Shown: positions 44,780-54,260 of the stretch, piece after piece
Numbering within the stretch: position 1 is the stretch's first letter
How the letters are laid out: each line of letters opens with the position of its first letter
From: Cognatilysobacter tabacisoli
GTDB lineage: Bacteria > Pseudomonadota > Gammaproteobacteria > Xanthomonadales > Xanthomonadaceae
DNA length: 64,000 nucleotides
Direction of reading: 5' to 3'
NCBI RefSeq assembly: GCF_003586305.1
Contig: NZ_QXJI01000001.1
Coordinates: forward strand, 1,302,001-1,366,000
Translations under genes and position numbers: made by a program
The notes under the pieces: generated by a model
Database searches by the model: none
What the model was told of the DNA's origin: nothing
The model's input: only the letters and a program-made list of their open reading frames with translations

Positions 44780-45190
44780 GTGCGCAATTTCGAGTCGATC
44801 CGCCGGCACCTGCACACCACCGGCTACAACATGACGGTGCACGACGAGGACGTCGTCTGCATCGAGCTGTCGCTCGAACAGGGCACCCGCCACCAGGCGA
44901 TCTTCCTGTCCGAACTCGACGACGACGACGGTCGCCCGTACCTGCGGGTCAGCACCGCGGTGGCGCCGACCACCGGGCTGGATGCGCGCCGCGCGCTGGT
45001 GTTCAACTGGCAGAGCCGCGTGGGTTACCTCGCGATCGGCGACCTCGACGGCGTGCCGTACCTGCAGCTGTGCGAGAACCGGCCGTACGACGGACTCGAC
45101 GCGTCGGAGGTCGACCGGCTGGTGCTCGAGATCGGCGGCCTCGGCGACCGGATGGAACGGATGCTGTCGGCCGGCGGCGACCTGCTGTAG
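44780..45190 (+). CDS. Uncharacterised YbjN/chaperone-fold-like protein
   Basis: A 136-residue soluble, acidic protein from a GTG with AAGGA upstream. It begins with a helix (NFESIRRHLHTTGY), then alternating strands (VVCIELSLEQGTRHQAIFL, RPYLRVSTAVAP, VGYLAIGDLDGVPYLQL) and a terminal helix (VDRLVLEIGGLGDRMERML). This alpha-beta-alpha order resembles YbjN/type III chaperone-like folds, but I do not recognise a specific family. It is followed by a perfect terminator. Confidence 0.7.
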   Translation: MRNFESIRRHLHTTGYNMTVHDEDVVCIELSLEQGTRHQAIFLSELDDDDGRPYLRVSTAVAPTTGLDARRALVFNWQSRVGYLAIGDLDGVPYLQLCENRPYDGLDASEVDRLVLEIGGLGDRMERMLSAGGDLL

Positions 45191-45210
45191 CGCCCGGCAA
45201 CGCACGCAAC

Positions 45211-45238
45211 GAAAAGGCCCGCCGAAGCGGGCCTTTTC
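45211..45238. terminator. Bidirectional terminator before pit
   Basis: A 12-bp stem (45211-45222 with 45227-45238), loop CGAA, with AAAA and TTTT at its edges. It lies between the YbjN-like gene and the convergent pit gene. Confidence 0.85.
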
Positions 45239-45262
45239 ATCTTCGGGACGGGCGCGCGCGGG

Positions 45263-46399
45263 TCACGCCCAGCCGGCCGCCACCATCAGCTTGAACAGCA
45301 GGTAGGCGACGCCGCCTGCGGCGGGAATCGTCAGGATCCACGCCCAGATCATCTTCTCGACGACGGTCCACTTGATCGCGTTGAACCGCTTGGCCGTGCC
45401 GACGCCCATGATCGCGGCGGAGATGTTGTGCGTGGTCGACACCGGGATGCCGAGCGACGACGCGGCCAGGATCACCGACGCGGCGCTGGTTTCGGCGGCG
45501 AATCCGTGGATCGGGTGCAGCTTGACCAGCTTGTGGCCGAGCGTCTTGATGATCCGCCAGCCGCCCGCGGCCGTGCCGGCCGCCATGACGATCGCGCAGG
45601 TGATCTTGATCCACGTGTCGATGTCGCCTTCGGTCAGCGCGGCTTCGGACGGGTGCACGAACGCCAGCCAGCCTGGCAGGTTGTCGAGCGTGCCCGTCGC
45701 CTCGGCGCTGACCAGCGCCAGCGCGATGATGCCCATCGTCTTCTGCGCGTCGTTCATGCCGTGGGCGAAGCCCATGGTCGCGGCGCTGGCGATCTGGAAC
45801 TTGCCGAAGAAGCCGTTGACCCAGCGCGGCCGCGCCATCCGCGCGAGCACGCCGCCGCTGCGCGCCATCATCGAGATCACGAAGAACAGCACGCCCATCA
45901 CCAGGAAGCCGGCCATGAAGCCGGCAACCGGCGACGACACCATCGGCACGATGACCTTCCACAGCACGCCGGCGCTCTTGTAGATCGGCTCGGCCGGCTG
46001 CGACCAGATGATGGCCGCGGGATTGTTCGAAGCCGCGGCCAGCGCCGCGCCGACCAGCCCGCCGATCAGCGCGTGCGACGACGACGACGGCAGGCCGACG
46101 TACCACGTGATCAGGTTCCAGATGATGCCGCCGAGCAGCGCGCACAGGATCAGCTGCGAGCCGACCTCGACGACGCCGACGTCGATCAGTCCGGAGGCGA
46201 TCGTCTTGGCCACCGCCGTGCCGGCCAGCGCGCCGATGAGGTTCATCGTCGCGGCCAGGCCGACCGCCTGCATCGGCGACAGGACCTTGGTCGCGACGAC
46301 GGTCGCGATGGAGTTGGCCGTGTCGTGGAAGCCGTTGATGTACTCGAACACCAGCGCGGCGAACACCACGACCAGGACCAGCGTGAGCATTGCGGTCAT
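45263..46399 (-). CDS. pit: Inorganic phosphate transporter, Pit family
   Basis: A 378-residue Pit (PiT/SLC20) permease with about ten transmembrane helices. Signatures are EYINGFHDTANSIATVVATK, LPSSSSHALIGGLVGA, GFAHGMNDAQKTMGIIALAL and SLGIPVSTTHNISAAIMGVG, the two duplicated Pi-binding halves. It moves phosphate with protons or as metal-phosphate. It starts 4 bp after the DUF47 stop, so they are an operon, and a Pho-box-like repeat precedes that operon. Confidence 0.94.
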   Translation of the reverse strand: MTAMLTLVLVVVFAALVFEYINGFHDTANSIATVVATKVLSPMQAVGLAATMNLIGALAGTAVAKTIASGLIDVGVVEVGSQLILCALLGGIIWNLITWYVGLPSSSSHALIGGLVGAALAAASNNPAAIIWSQPAEPIYKSAGVLWKVIVPMVSSPVAGFMAGFLVMGVLFFVISMMARSGGVLARMARPRWVNGFFGKFQIASAATMGFAHGMNDAQKTMGIIALALVSAEATGTLDNLPGWLAFVHPSEAALTEGDIDTWIKITCAIVMAAGTAAGGWRIIKTLGHKLVKLHPIHGFAAETSAASVILAASSLGIPVSTTHNISAAIMGVGTAKRFNAIKWTVVEKMIWAWILTIPAAGGVAYLLFKLMVAAGWA

Positions 46400-46403
46400 G
46401 GGA

Positions 46404-47030
46404 TCAGGAGTTCTTCAGCACGATTTCGTAGGCCACCACGCCGGCCTCGCGGCAGCGGTCGATCGCCTTCTCGAGGATCTCGAAGAACTCCTTGAGCAGG
46501 AACATCTGCAGGTGGTCGAGCTTGCCCGAGTAGATGTCGCGGTACAGCTCGAGCATCAGCCGGTCAGCCTCGTTCTCGATCGAGCGCAGCTTGTCGCTGA
46601 GCTCCTTCATCGGCTCGAGCTTGAGCTTGGGCAGCTCGCGCACCATCTGCACGACCACGGCGGACGCCTGCTCGAGCATCGCCGCGCGCGGCGCGAAGTC
46701 GATGTGCTCCAGGTGGCGCGTCGCCAGCGAGTAGCGGTCGGCGAACTTCTCGACCTGCTTCGGGATCTTGTACAGCGCCGAGCCTAGCGCCTCGATGTCC
46801 TCGCGCTCGATCGGGGTAATGAAGCTGTTGACCAGCTCCTGGCTGATTTTGTCCGACGCCACACGCTCGCGCTGGCGCGCCAGCTTGAACGCGTCGAGCG
46901 CCGGCGCGCGGTCGGCGCTCTTGAGCATCGCGTGCAGCGCCTTGGTGCTGTCGTGCGCGGCCACGGCGGCCTCTTCGAGCAGCACGTAGAACTGCTTGCC
47001 TTGGCCGAACATCGTTTGCAGGGAGAACAT
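46404..47030 (-). CDS. DUF47 (PhoU-like) protein partnering Pit
   Basis: A 208-residue, all-helical, charged cytoplasmic protein with the TIGR00153/DUF47 start FSLQTMFGQGKQFYVLLEEAA. The PhoU-like bundles carry ITPIEREDIEALGSALYKIP and LRSIENEADRLMLELYRDIY. PhoU-like proteins bind metals through such acidic patches and modulate the transporter encoded next to them. It sits immediately upstream of pit. Confidence 0.93.
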   Translation of the reverse strand: MFSLQTMFGQGKQFYVLLEEAAVAAHDSTKALHAMLKSADRAPALDAFKLARQRERVASDKISQELVNSFITPIEREDIEALGSALYKIPKQVEKFADRYSLATRHLEHIDFAPRAAMLEQASAVVVQMVRELPKLKLEPMKELSDKLRSIENEADRLMLELYRDIYSGKLDHLQMFLLKEFFEILEKAIDRCREAGVVAYEIVLKNS

Positions 47031-47122
47031 GGGGCGGGCCTCGTCGTGCGCGGCGGGACGGGTGGGAATTCACTCGGGCACGCCCCGGCGAACGACCTCC
47101 GGTGCGTACGGCGGGCGCGATT

Positions 47123-47140
47123 ATGACGGTTTTGAGACGG
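47123..47140 (-). promoter_or_regulatory. Candidate Pho box upstream of DUF47-pit
   Basis: On the minus strand this reads CCGTCTC, spacer AAAA, then CCGTCAT: two CTGTCAT-like units 11 bp apart, matching 4 and 6 of 7 bases, with an A-rich spacer as in true Pho boxes. It lies 93 bp before the DUF47 ATG. A CATAAT -10-like sequence overlaps its second unit on the same strand; no good -10 lies 10 bp downstream. Confidence 0.45.
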
Positions 47141-47328
47141 TTGCGTGGCGTGGCGACGGCGTGAACAGGGCGCCTGATAACATCGCGACTGCCCCTGCGC
47201 CCCCACCCCGGCGCCCCGCGAACCTCGATGGACGACGACCCCCGAACGCGACGCCCCCGCGCCGCCCTCCTCCCCCGACCCAGCCATCGACGTGACCTGA
47301 TCGCGCCCGCCGCCGCGGAGCCCGCCGC

Positions 47329-48657
47329 ATGATCGAGCTGCTGGTGGTGATGTTCCTGATCGTGCTCAACGCCTTCTTCGCCCTGTCGGAGATGTCGTTG
47401 ATGACCTCGCGCAAGCTGCGCCTGCGGCAGATGGCCGAGACCAGCCGTGGCGCGCGCAAGGCCCTGGAACTGGCCGAGTCCCCCGACAACCTGCTGTCGA
47501 CCGTGCAGGTCGGCATCACCCTGATCGGGGTGCTGACCGGCGTGTTCGGCGGCGACGCAATCGGACTTGCGATTGCCGGCTGGCTCGAGGGCGTGTGGCC
47601 CGATGCGCGCGAGTACGCCCGCCCCATCGGCATCGGCACTGCGGTTGGGCTGATCACCGCCGCGCAGGTGATCTTCGGCGAGCTGATCCCCAAGCGTCTG
47701 GCGCTGACCAACCCGGAGCGCATCGCGTCGGCCGTCGCGATCCCGCTCGACGGCCTCGCCACCGCGGCGCGGCCGATCGTCGCGACGCTCGGCGCGATCA
47801 ACCGGCTGGTGCTGCGCATCCTCGGCATCCGCGACGATGCGCGAAGCGAGATCAGCGAAGAGGAAATCCGCCTGCTCGTGACCGAGAGCCACGAGCAGGG
47901 CGTCATCGACGCCGACGAGCGCAAGATGATGAACCGCGTGCTGAGCCTCGGCGACCGCACCGCGGAAAGCCTGATGACGCCGCGCATCCGCATCGCGTGG
48001 CTCGACGCCGACGCCAGTGCCGAGGACAACCTGGCGACGATGCGCGAGACGCCGTTCTCGCGCTACCCGGTGTACCGCGGCGACGACCAGCACGTGCTCG
48101 GCGTGCTCGAGGCCAAGACCCTGATCGGCGCCCTGACCGCGCGCGGTCTGGGCCACGCGCAGCCGGCGCTGTTCGACGCGTTGACCGACACCCTCTTCGT
48201 GTCCGAATCGACCCACGCGCTCAAGCTGCTGGAGATCTTCCGCGAGGAGCAGCAGTCGCTGGCGCTGGTGGTCGACGAGTACGGCGAGGTCACCGGCCTG
48301 GTCACCGTCAACGACCTGATGGGCGCGGTGATCGGGCGGGTCCAGTCGAACGAGGGCGACGGCGACGCTGCGCCGGTCGTCCAACGCGCCGACGGCTCGT
48401 GGCTGATCGACGGCGCGCTGCCGGTCGAGGAGCTGCGCGAGCTGATCGGCGGCGGTCGCCTACCGGACGAGAACGAACATGACTTCCACACCGCGGCCGG
48501 CATGGTGATCGCGCACTTCGGGCGCATCCCGCACGTGGGGGAATACTTCGAATGGACGAACTGGCGGATCGAAGTGGTCGACCTCGACGGGCCGCGGATC
48601 GACAAGCTGCTGCTGCAGCGGCGCACGGAAACGGTGACCGATGAAGCCGACGGCTAG
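47329..48657 (+). CDS. Hemolysin/CNNM (CorC) family protein with DUF21, CBS pair and CorC_HlyC domains
   Basis: A 442-residue inner-membrane protein. The DUF21 domain with about four helices (MIELLVVMFLIVLNAFFALSEMS to FGELIPKRLAL) covers residues 1-190. The CBS pair is about 200-340 (MTPRIRIAWLDAD, FSRYPVYRGDDQHVLGVL, LALVVDEYGEVTGLVTVNDL) and the C-terminal CorC_HlyC domain is about 350-430 (DGSWLIDGALPVEEL). The architecture matches CNNM/YfjD-type magnesium or cobalt efflux proteins. The stop is inside the start of the exoD-like gene, with 17 bp shared. A TGATAACAT -10-like sequence lies at about 47173-47181. Confidence 0.92.
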   Translation: MIELLVVMFLIVLNAFFALSEMSLMTSRKLRLRQMAETSRGARKALELAESPDNLLSTVQVGITLIGVLTGVFGGDAIGLAIAGWLEGVWPDAREYARPIGIGTAVGLITAAQVIFGELIPKRLALTNPERIASAVAIPLDGLATAARPIVATLGAINRLVLRILGIRDDARSEISEEEIRLLVTESHEQGVIDADERKMMNRVLSLGDRTAESLMTPRIRIAWLDADASAEDNLATMRETPFSRYPVYRGDDQHVLGVLEAKTLIGALTARGLGHAQPALFDALTDTLFVSESTHALKLLEIFREEQQSLALVVDEYGEVTGLVTVNDLMGAVIGRVQSNEGDGDAAPVVQRADGSWLIDGALPVEELRELIGGGRLPDENEHDFHTAAGMVIAHFGRIPHVGEYFEWTNWRIEVVDLDGPRIDKLLLQRRTETVTDEADG

Positions 48658-49273
48658 GCCACGCGTCCAGGAGGCCGGCACGCGTGCGCTGCTGGACGGG
48701 TTCGCCACCGGCGACCCGGACGAAATCCTGAAGCTGCAGGACGTGCTGGCCGGGCTCGGCAAGCGCTCGTTCGGGATGCTGCTGTTCGTGTCGACGCTGC
48801 CGGCGTTCATTCCGATCCCGGGCGTCGGCGGCGCGATCGGCGGGCCGCTCGTCGTGCTGATCGGGCTGCAGCTGCTGGTCGGGATGCGCAAGCCGTGGCT
48901 GCCAAAGATGATCAGCCAGCGCGGGCCGCACCGGCGCACGATGGCGAAGTTCCGCGACCGCATCGCCCCGTGGCTGTCGCGGCTGGAACGCGTGGTCAGG
49001 CCGCGCGCGGCCGGCCTGCTGGACCATCGCCTCGCGAGCCTGTTCACCGGCCTGCAGCTGCTGCTGCTCGGCCTGCTGCTGACGCTGCCGATTCCGTTCA
49101 CCAACTACGTGTTCGGCGCGCTGCTGCTGGTGTTCGCGTTCGCGCTGCTCGAGCGCGACGGACGCCTGATGGGCCTGGCGTGGATCGCCGGCGCCGTCGC
49201 GATCGCGGTATTCGGCGTGCTGTCCGGCAGCCTCGCCGCCGCCGCGACGCGCTGGATCGACGTGGTCGTCTGA
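48641..49273 (+). CDS. ExoD family membrane protein
   Basis: A 210-residue protein with a cytoplasmic start and about four transmembrane helices. ExoD marks are EILKLQDVLAGLGKRSFGMLLF, ALPAFIPIPG-like TLPAFIPIPGVGGAIGGPLV and GLLLTLPIPFTNYVFGALLL. ExoD was named for rhizobial exopolysaccharide synthesis, but its biochemical role is unclear. It overlaps the CNNM gene by 17 bp in another frame, so translation is probably coupled. Confidence 0.87.
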   Translation: MKPTARPRVQEAGTRALLDGFATGDPDEILKLQDVLAGLGKRSFGMLLFVSTLPAFIPIPGVGGAIGGPLVVLIGLQLLVGMRKPWLPKMISQRGPHRRTMAKFRDRIAPWLSRLERVVRPRAAGLLDHRLASLFTGLQLLLLGLLLTLPIPFTNYVFGALLLVFAFALLERDGRLMGLAWIAGAVAIAVFGVLSGSLAAAATRWIDVVV

Positions 49274-49289
49274 GGGACGGCCGTCCCGC

Positions 49290-51410
49290 TCAGCGCAGCA
49301 GCGTGACGAACTCTTCCATCGCGACCGGGTGGCCGAGCCAGTAGCCCTGGGCGAGGTCGCAGCCGCGCTCGCGCAGGATCGCGTACTGGCCTTCCTTCTC
49401 GACGCCCTCGGCCACGACGGTGATGCCCAGCGAATGCGCCATCGCGATGATCGCGGTGGTCAGCGCGAGGTCGTCGGGGTCGCGCATGACGTCGGCGATG
49501 AAGCTGCGGTCGATCTTGACCCCGTCGACCGGCACCCGGCGCAGGTGGCTCAGGCCGGAGAAGCCGGTGCCGAAATCGTCCAGCCACACCTTGACGCCGG
49601 TGCTCTGCAGCCGGGTCAGCAGGTTGCTGGCGTGCAGCTCGTCGCCGAGCACGGCGGTTTCGGTCAGCTCGATGTGCAGGCGATCGGCGGCGAGTCCGGT
49701 GGCGGCCAGCGACTCGGCGACTTCCTGCGGCAGGTCGCCGCTGCGCAGCTGGCGCGGCGAGACGTTGACCGAGACGAACAGCGGCTCGCCGTGCGGGCGG
49801 ATCGCCTGCCACTTCATCGCGTCGCGGCACGCCGCGCGCAGCACCTGCGGACCGAGCGTCTCGATCAGGCCGCTCTGCTCGGCGACCTCGATGAACACCG
49901 ACGGCGCGATCATCCCCTGCTCCGGATGGCGCCAGCGCAGCAGCGCCTCGGCGCCGACCATCGCGCCGTCCTCGAGCCGGTACACCGGCTGGTAGACGAG
50001 GCTCAGCTCGCCACGGTCCCACGCCCCGCGCAGCTCCTGCTCCAGGTGCACGCGGCGCTCGACCGCCTGGTCCATCGCGCGGCTGTAGAAGCGATAGCAG
50101 TTCTTGCCGGCGACCTTGGCCTGGTACATCGCGATGTCGCCGTTCTTCATCAGCGCGGTCGCGCCGGACGCGTCTTCCGGGAACAGCGTGATGCCGACCG
50201 ACGTGCCGAGGAACACCTGGCGGTCGTGGACGCGGATCGGCTGGCCGAGCTCGGCGACCAGCGCGTCGGCGAGCCGGCTCGCGGACCGGCGCACGTCGTC
50301 GCCCTGCACCAGGATGACGAACTCGTCGCCGCCGAAGCGCGCGAGCTCGGCGCCCTCGCCGCCGAGGCGCTCGACCGACTCGCGGATGCGGTTGGCGAAC
50401 TGCAGCAGAACCTCGTCGCCGGCGTCGTGGCCAAGGGTGTCGTTGACCCGCTTGAAGTCGTCGATGTCGGCGAACAGCAGCGCCAGCTGGCGGCCGGCGC
50501 CGCGCAGCTGCAGCAGCCGCTGGTCGAGCACCTCGCGGAACTGCAGTCGGTTGCCGAGCCCGGTCAGGGCGTCGGTGTACGCCATCCGCCGGATCTCGCG
50601 GTTGTGCCGGGTCAGGCTGTCGCTCATGCGGCTGAAGGCCCGCATCAGGTCGCCGACCTCGTCGTTGCGGTTCGACTCGATCGCGTGGGCGGTCTCGAAC
50701 TGGCCGGACTCGATCGTGCGCGCCATGTCGGCGAGCTGGCCGATCGGCTGCACGAGCCAGCGCTGCACCAGCCACAGCACCAGACCGCCGAGCGCGACCA
50801 GCGCCACGCTCAGCAGCGCGATCCAGCCGAGCTGGCGGCGGCCGAGGTCGTCGAGCCGCGTGCGCAGGTCGGCGACCGCGCTGTCCTGGTAGCGCCGGGC
50901 CTCGACCAGGTCGAAGCCGACCCGCACGCCGCCGATGCGCTCGTTGCCGATCAGGATCGGCGCCGACACGTCGAGGATGTCCTCGCTCCACTGCATGTGC
51001 AGCTGGCGCGCGGAGATCACCTCGAACGCGAGCGGATCGTCCATGCGCGTGCCGTAGCCGACGATCTCCTCGCTGCCGTCGTGCAGCACCTTGCCCTCGG
51101 CGTCGTAGACGGTGATGTAGCCGATGCCAGGCTGGCGCAGCGCGGCGCGCGCCATCACGCCCATCGCGTCGAGGTCGAAGTAGTAGACCGGGTTGGCCAG
51201 CGCCTCGGCCAGCTGGGTGACCATGCCCTCGCCGCGGCGGCGCAGGCTGGCGTTGGACATGCTGTCCATCGCCTCGCGGCTGACGTTCTCGACCTCGCCC
51301 TGCGAGCCTTCCTGCCGGCTCCACAGCAGCGCCATCAGCGTCAGCACGACGACCAGCGCCAGCGCCATCATCCCGAGGAAGCGGGCCTGCAGGCCGTAGC
51401 GCAGGCTCAT
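49290..51410 (-). CDS. HAMP-GGDEF-EAL c-di-GMP enzyme
   Basis: A 706-residue membrane protein. TM1 is about 11-30, the periplasmic sensor about 31-195, TM2 about 196-216, HAMP about 217-270, GGDEF about 285-445 and EAL about 455-700. Both catalytic sites look intact: RFGGDEF (GGDEF at 360-364), EALLRW (488-493), [39 protein letters not shown] and AQGYW. No RxxD inhibitory site is seen 5 residues before GGDEF. The protein could make and break c-di-GMP. Its start overlaps the stop of the upstream PhnD-like gene by 4 bp. Confidence 0.94.
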   Translation of the reverse strand: MSLRYGLQARFLGMMALALVVVLTLMALLWSRQEGSQGEVENVSREAMDSMSNASLRRRGEGMVTQLAEALANPVYYFDLDAMGVMARAALRQPGIGYITVYDAEGKVLHDGSEEIVGYGTRMDDPLAFEVISARQLHMQWSEDILDVSAPILIGNERIGGVRVGFDLVEARRYQDSAVADLRTRLDDLGRRQLGWIALLSVALVALGGLVLWLVQRWLVQPIGQLADMARTIESGQFETAHAIESNRNDEVGDLMRAFSRMSDSLTRHNREIRRMAYTDALTGLGNRLQFREVLDQRLLQLRGAGRQLALLFADIDDFKRVNDTLGHDAGDEVLLQFANRIRESVERLGGEGAELARFGGDEFVILVQGDDVRRSASRLADALVAELGQPIRVHDRQVFLGTSVGITLFPEDASGATALMKNGDIAMYQAKVAGKNCYRFYSRAMDQAVERRVHLEQELRGAWDRGELSLVYQPVYRLEDGAMVGAEALLRWRHPEQGMIAPSVFIEVAEQSGLIETLGPQVLRAACRDAMKWQAIRPHGEPLFVSVNVSPRQLRSGDLPQEVAESLAATGLAADRLHIELTETAVLGDELHASNLLTRLQSTGVKVWLDDFGTGFSGLSHLRRVPVDGVKIDRSFIADVMRDPDDLALTTAIIAMAHSLGITVVAEGVEKEGQYAILRERGCDLAQGYWLGHPVAMEEFVTLLR

Positions 51411-52327
51411 TCGACCTCCGCGCGCACGCGGCTGACGCCGCTGGCGATGCGGTCGAGCGCCTGCCTGGACGCGTCGTCCAGCGGCAGGAAGCGGGTCGTG
51501 CCGAAGAAGCGCAGCAGCGCCTCGCCGGCATCGGGGTCGCCGGCCGCGTCGATCAGCACCTCGCGCAGCCGCGCCTCGACGCGGGGGTCAAGGTCGCCGC
51601 GCACCACCTCTATCGCGCGCGGGTACGCGGCGGTGCGGCCGATCGGCACCAGGTCGCGGCGGAACGCGGCCGGCATCCGGCGCGGGTTGTCCCAGTCGAG
51701 GTTGCTCATCGCGCCGACGTCGACCAGGCGCTTGTGCACCCAGGTCGCGATGTTGAGCTCCGAGCGGGCGAACAGGTAGCCGACCACGGCGCTGTCGAGC
51801 TTGTCGGTCGGCGACAGCAGCGGTTCGAGCGAGTAGCCGCGTTCGAGCAGTTCGGCGGCCGGGGCGAAGTACGCGCTGGTGGAGTTCGGCCGCTGGAACG
51901 CGACGCTGTGGCCCTTGAGGTCGTCCAGCGAGCGCAGGCCGCTGTCGCGGCGGGCGAAGAACACGCTGTGGTACTGGCTGGTGCCGTCGCGCTCGGTCAG
52001 CAGCAGCGGCCGGCCGCCGGCGCGCTGCTGCAGGATGGCGGCGGTGCCGGCGGTTTCAGTGACCCAGTCGACCCGCCCGCGGCGCAGGTAGCTGGCCATC
52101 TGCTGGGCGTCCTTGGCCATCAGGATGCGGCCCTCGCGGATGCCGACGTCGGCCATGCGCGGCACCACGTAGTCGAGCAGCGGCTTGAGCTGGTCGTAAT
52201 GCGCCTTGGGGTCGTCGCTGATCCGTCCCAGCACCAGCACGCCGCCGTCGGCGGCCTGCGTCGGCGTCGGCAGAGCCAGGACCAGACCGAGCAGGACGAA
52301 AGCGAAGCGTCGCAGGCAGGCGATCAA
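51407..52327 (-). CDS. PhnD-like periplasmic substrate-binding protein coupled to GGDEF-EAL gene
   Basis: A 306-residue protein with a signal peptide ([20 protein letters not shown]). The PhnD/SsuA/transferrin-type binding fold shows [64 protein letters not shown] and [11 protein letters not shown]. PhnD relatives bind phosphonate, phosphite or phosphate. No permease or ATPase follows; instead the stop overlaps the start of the c-di-GMP enzyme, so it is probably a ligand-sensing partner. Only a TTG start at 52327 gives the full signal peptide, and its ribosome-binding site is poor. Confidence 0.88.
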   Translation of the reverse strand: MIACLRRFAFVLLGLVLALPTPTQAADGGVLVLGRISDDPKAHYDQLKPLLDYVVPRMADVGIREGRILMAKDAQQMASYLRRGRVDWVTETAGTAAILQQRAGGRPLLLTERDGTSQYHSVFFARRDSGLRSLDDLKGHSVAFQRPNSTSAYFAPAAELLERGYSLEPLLSPTDKLDSAVVGYLFARSELNIATWVHKRLVDVGAMSNLDWDNPRRMPAAFRRDLVPIGRTAAYPRAIEVVRGDLDPRVEARLREVLIDAAGDPDAGEALLRFFGTTRFLPLDDASRQALDRIASGVSRVRAEVE

Positions 52328-52448
52328 GTACGGAGGTCCGGGCCGAGGCTGTGCCGCAGCCTAATCGAAACCGGCCGGCGCCGGTACCGCCGCGGTGCGT
52401 TTCGGCCGCCCGCCGGCGCGAATCGGCCCGCCGGACGGACGCCGCGCC

Positions 52449-53255
52449 TCAGCCGCGATCGCGCTGGCCGGCGAGCATCGCCATCCGCTCGACGTCGGCC
52501 AGTACGCCGCGCAGGATCCGCACCTCGCGCACGTCGAGGTCGGCGCGCAGGAAGATCCGCCGCAGCTTGCGCATGGCCGATTCGGGCGCGCGCCCCTTGT
52601 GGAAGTCGATCGCATCGAGCGCGTCGCCGAGCTGGGCGAAGAAGCCCTCGAGCTCGGCGTGCGACGCCGGCGGGTCGCGATCGCCGCCCGGCGCGGTGGC
52701 GGCACCGGCCATCGCCAGCACGGCCATGCGCAGTTCGTAGGTCAGCACCTGCACCGCCGCGGCGAGGTTCAGCGAGCTGTACCCCGGGTTGGCGGGAATG
52801 TGGATCGCCGCGTGGCACAGCTGCAGCTCGTCGTTCTCCAGCCCGGTCCGCTCGCGGCCGAACACCAGCGCCACCTCGGCGCCGCCGGCCGCCGCGGCCA
52901 CGGCGCGCCCGGCGGCGTCCCGCGGGTCGTGCTCGTCCAGCGCGATGCGCCGGCTGCGGGCGGTGCAGCCGAGCACCAGCGTGCAGTCGGCGACGGCCTC
53001 GGCCAGGGTCGGCACCACGACCGCGGCGGCGAGCACGTCGTCGGCGCCGGCGGCCAGCGCGTAGGACTCGGCGTTGGGCGCCTTCTCCGGGGCGACGAGT
53101 ACCAGGCGCTCCAGCCCCATCGTCTTCAGCGCGCGCGCCGCCGAGCCGATGTTGCCGGGGTGCTGGGTGCCGACCAGCACGATGCGCAGGCGCGCCGCGG
53201 CGCCGGAGGGCGTGGGGTCGGGGGTCGTGGGGTTGGGAGCCGGGCCGGTATTCAT
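52449..53255 (-). CDS. trmJ: tRNA (cytidine/uridine-2'-O-)-methyltransferase TrmJ
   Basis: A 268-residue SPOUT methyltransferase that modifies the 2'-O of nucleotide 32 in tRNA. The SPOUT blocks are [40 protein letters not shown] and [19 protein letters not shown]. The C-terminal helical extension [20 protein letters not shown] is a TrmJ trait. The ATG at 53255 is preferred over an in-frame upstream start at 53327 that overlaps the divergent suhB promoter. The first 20 residues are Pro/Thr-rich. Confidence 0.92.
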   Translation of the reverse strand: MNTGPAPNPTTPDPTPSGAAARLRIVLVGTQHPGNIGSAARALKTMGLERLVLVAPEKAPNAESYALAAGADDVLAAAVVVPTLAEAVADCTLVLGCTARSRRIALDEHDPRDAAGRAVAAAAGGAEVALVFGRERTGLENDELQLCHAAIHIPANPGYSSLNLAAAVQVLTYELRMAVLAMAGAATAPGGDRDPPASHAELEGFFAQLGDALDAIDFHKGRAPESAMRKLRRIFLRADLDVREVRILRGVLADVERMAMLAGQRDRG

Positions 53256-53353
53256 CGGGCGCAATGGTAAACTCCGCGCCCCGGACGCGAGCCGGACCGC
53301 TCTTTGCCGCCGCCAGCCGTTGCCCACCTCACCCCCGTCGAGGCCGTCGCTCC

Positions 53354-54172
53354 ATGCAGAAACCCGCCGTCACCCTCATGGTCAAGGCCGCCCGCGCCGC
53401 CGGCAACGTGCTGCTCCGGCACATGCACAAGCTCGACGCGCTCAACGTGGTCGAGAAGGACCGGATGGACTTCGCCAGCGAAGTCGACGGCCTGGCCGAG
53501 AAGGAAATCATCAAGGAGTTCCGCAAGGCGACGCCGGACTACGCGATCCTCGGCGAGGAAAGCGGCGCCAGCGGCAAGGGCCGGTACACGTGGGTCATCG
53601 ACCCGCTCGACGGCACCAGCAACTACCTGCGCGGCATCCCGCACTACTGCGTGTCGATCGCCCTGGTCGAGGCCGGCGAGCCGACCCACGGGGTCATCTT
53701 CGATCCGCTGCGCAACGAGCTGTTCACCGCCAGCCGCGGCAGCGGCGCGATGCTCAACGACAAGCGCATCCGCGTGGCCGACCGCAAGGACCTGTCCGGC
53801 GCGATGCTGATCACCGGCTTCCCGCCGCGCGAGCGCGCTCGCGCCAGCGCCCACCTGAAGTGCATCGACACCCTGCTGACCGAGGCCGAGGACATTCGCC
53901 GCACCGGCTCGGCCGCGCTCGACCTGGCCTACGTGGCCGCCGGTCGCGCCGACGCCTACTTCGAGGCCGGGGTGAAGCCGTGGGACATCGCCGCCGGCGT
54001 GCTGCTGGTGCGCGAGGCCGGCGGCAAGGTCAGCGACTTCCGCGGCCGCACGACGGGCCCGATGGACGAGCGCGGCATCGCCGGGCGTCCGCTGGTCGCC
54101 GGCAACATCAAGGTCGCCGAGCTGCTGCAGCAGCGGATCGTCGACACCGGCTACGCCGCCGCGCTCGACTGA
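53354..54172 (+). CDS. suhB: Inositol-1-monophosphatase family protein SuhB
   Basis: A 272-residue lithium-sensitive phosphatase-fold protein. The metal site consists of E68/E69 in GEESG, D83 in [12 protein letters not shown], and D211 in KPWDIAAG. These match the IMPase family. In proteobacteria SuhB is also an rRNA antitermination cofactor, so housekeeping expression is expected. It is divergent from trmJ. Confidence 0.93.
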   Translation: MQKPAVTLMVKAARAAGNVLLRHMHKLDALNVVEKDRMDFASEVDGLAEKEIIKEFRKATPDYAILGEESGASGKGRYTWVIDPLDGTSNYLRGIPHYCVSIALVEAGEPTHGVIFDPLRNELFTASRGSGAMLNDKRIRVADRKDLSGAMLITGFPPRERARASAHLKCIDTLLTEAEDIRRTGSAALDLAYVAAGRADAYFEAGVKPWDIAAGVLLVREAGGKVSDFRGRTTGPMDERGIAGRPLVAGNIKVAELLQQRIVDTGYAAALD

Positions 54173-54214
54173 CGTGGTACGGCGCCGAGCCCGGGCGCCA
54201 CGGTGACGCGAAAA

Positions 54215-54243
54215 GAAAAGGCCGCGCAGTGCGCGGCCTTTTC
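54215..54243. terminator. Bidirectional terminator between suhB and secF
   Basis: A 13-bp stem (54215-54227 with 54231-54243), loop AGT, with AAAA and TTTT at its edges. It serves the converging suhB and secF transcripts. Confidence 0.85.
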
Positions 54244-54260
54244 CATGCAGGCGCCGCCGG

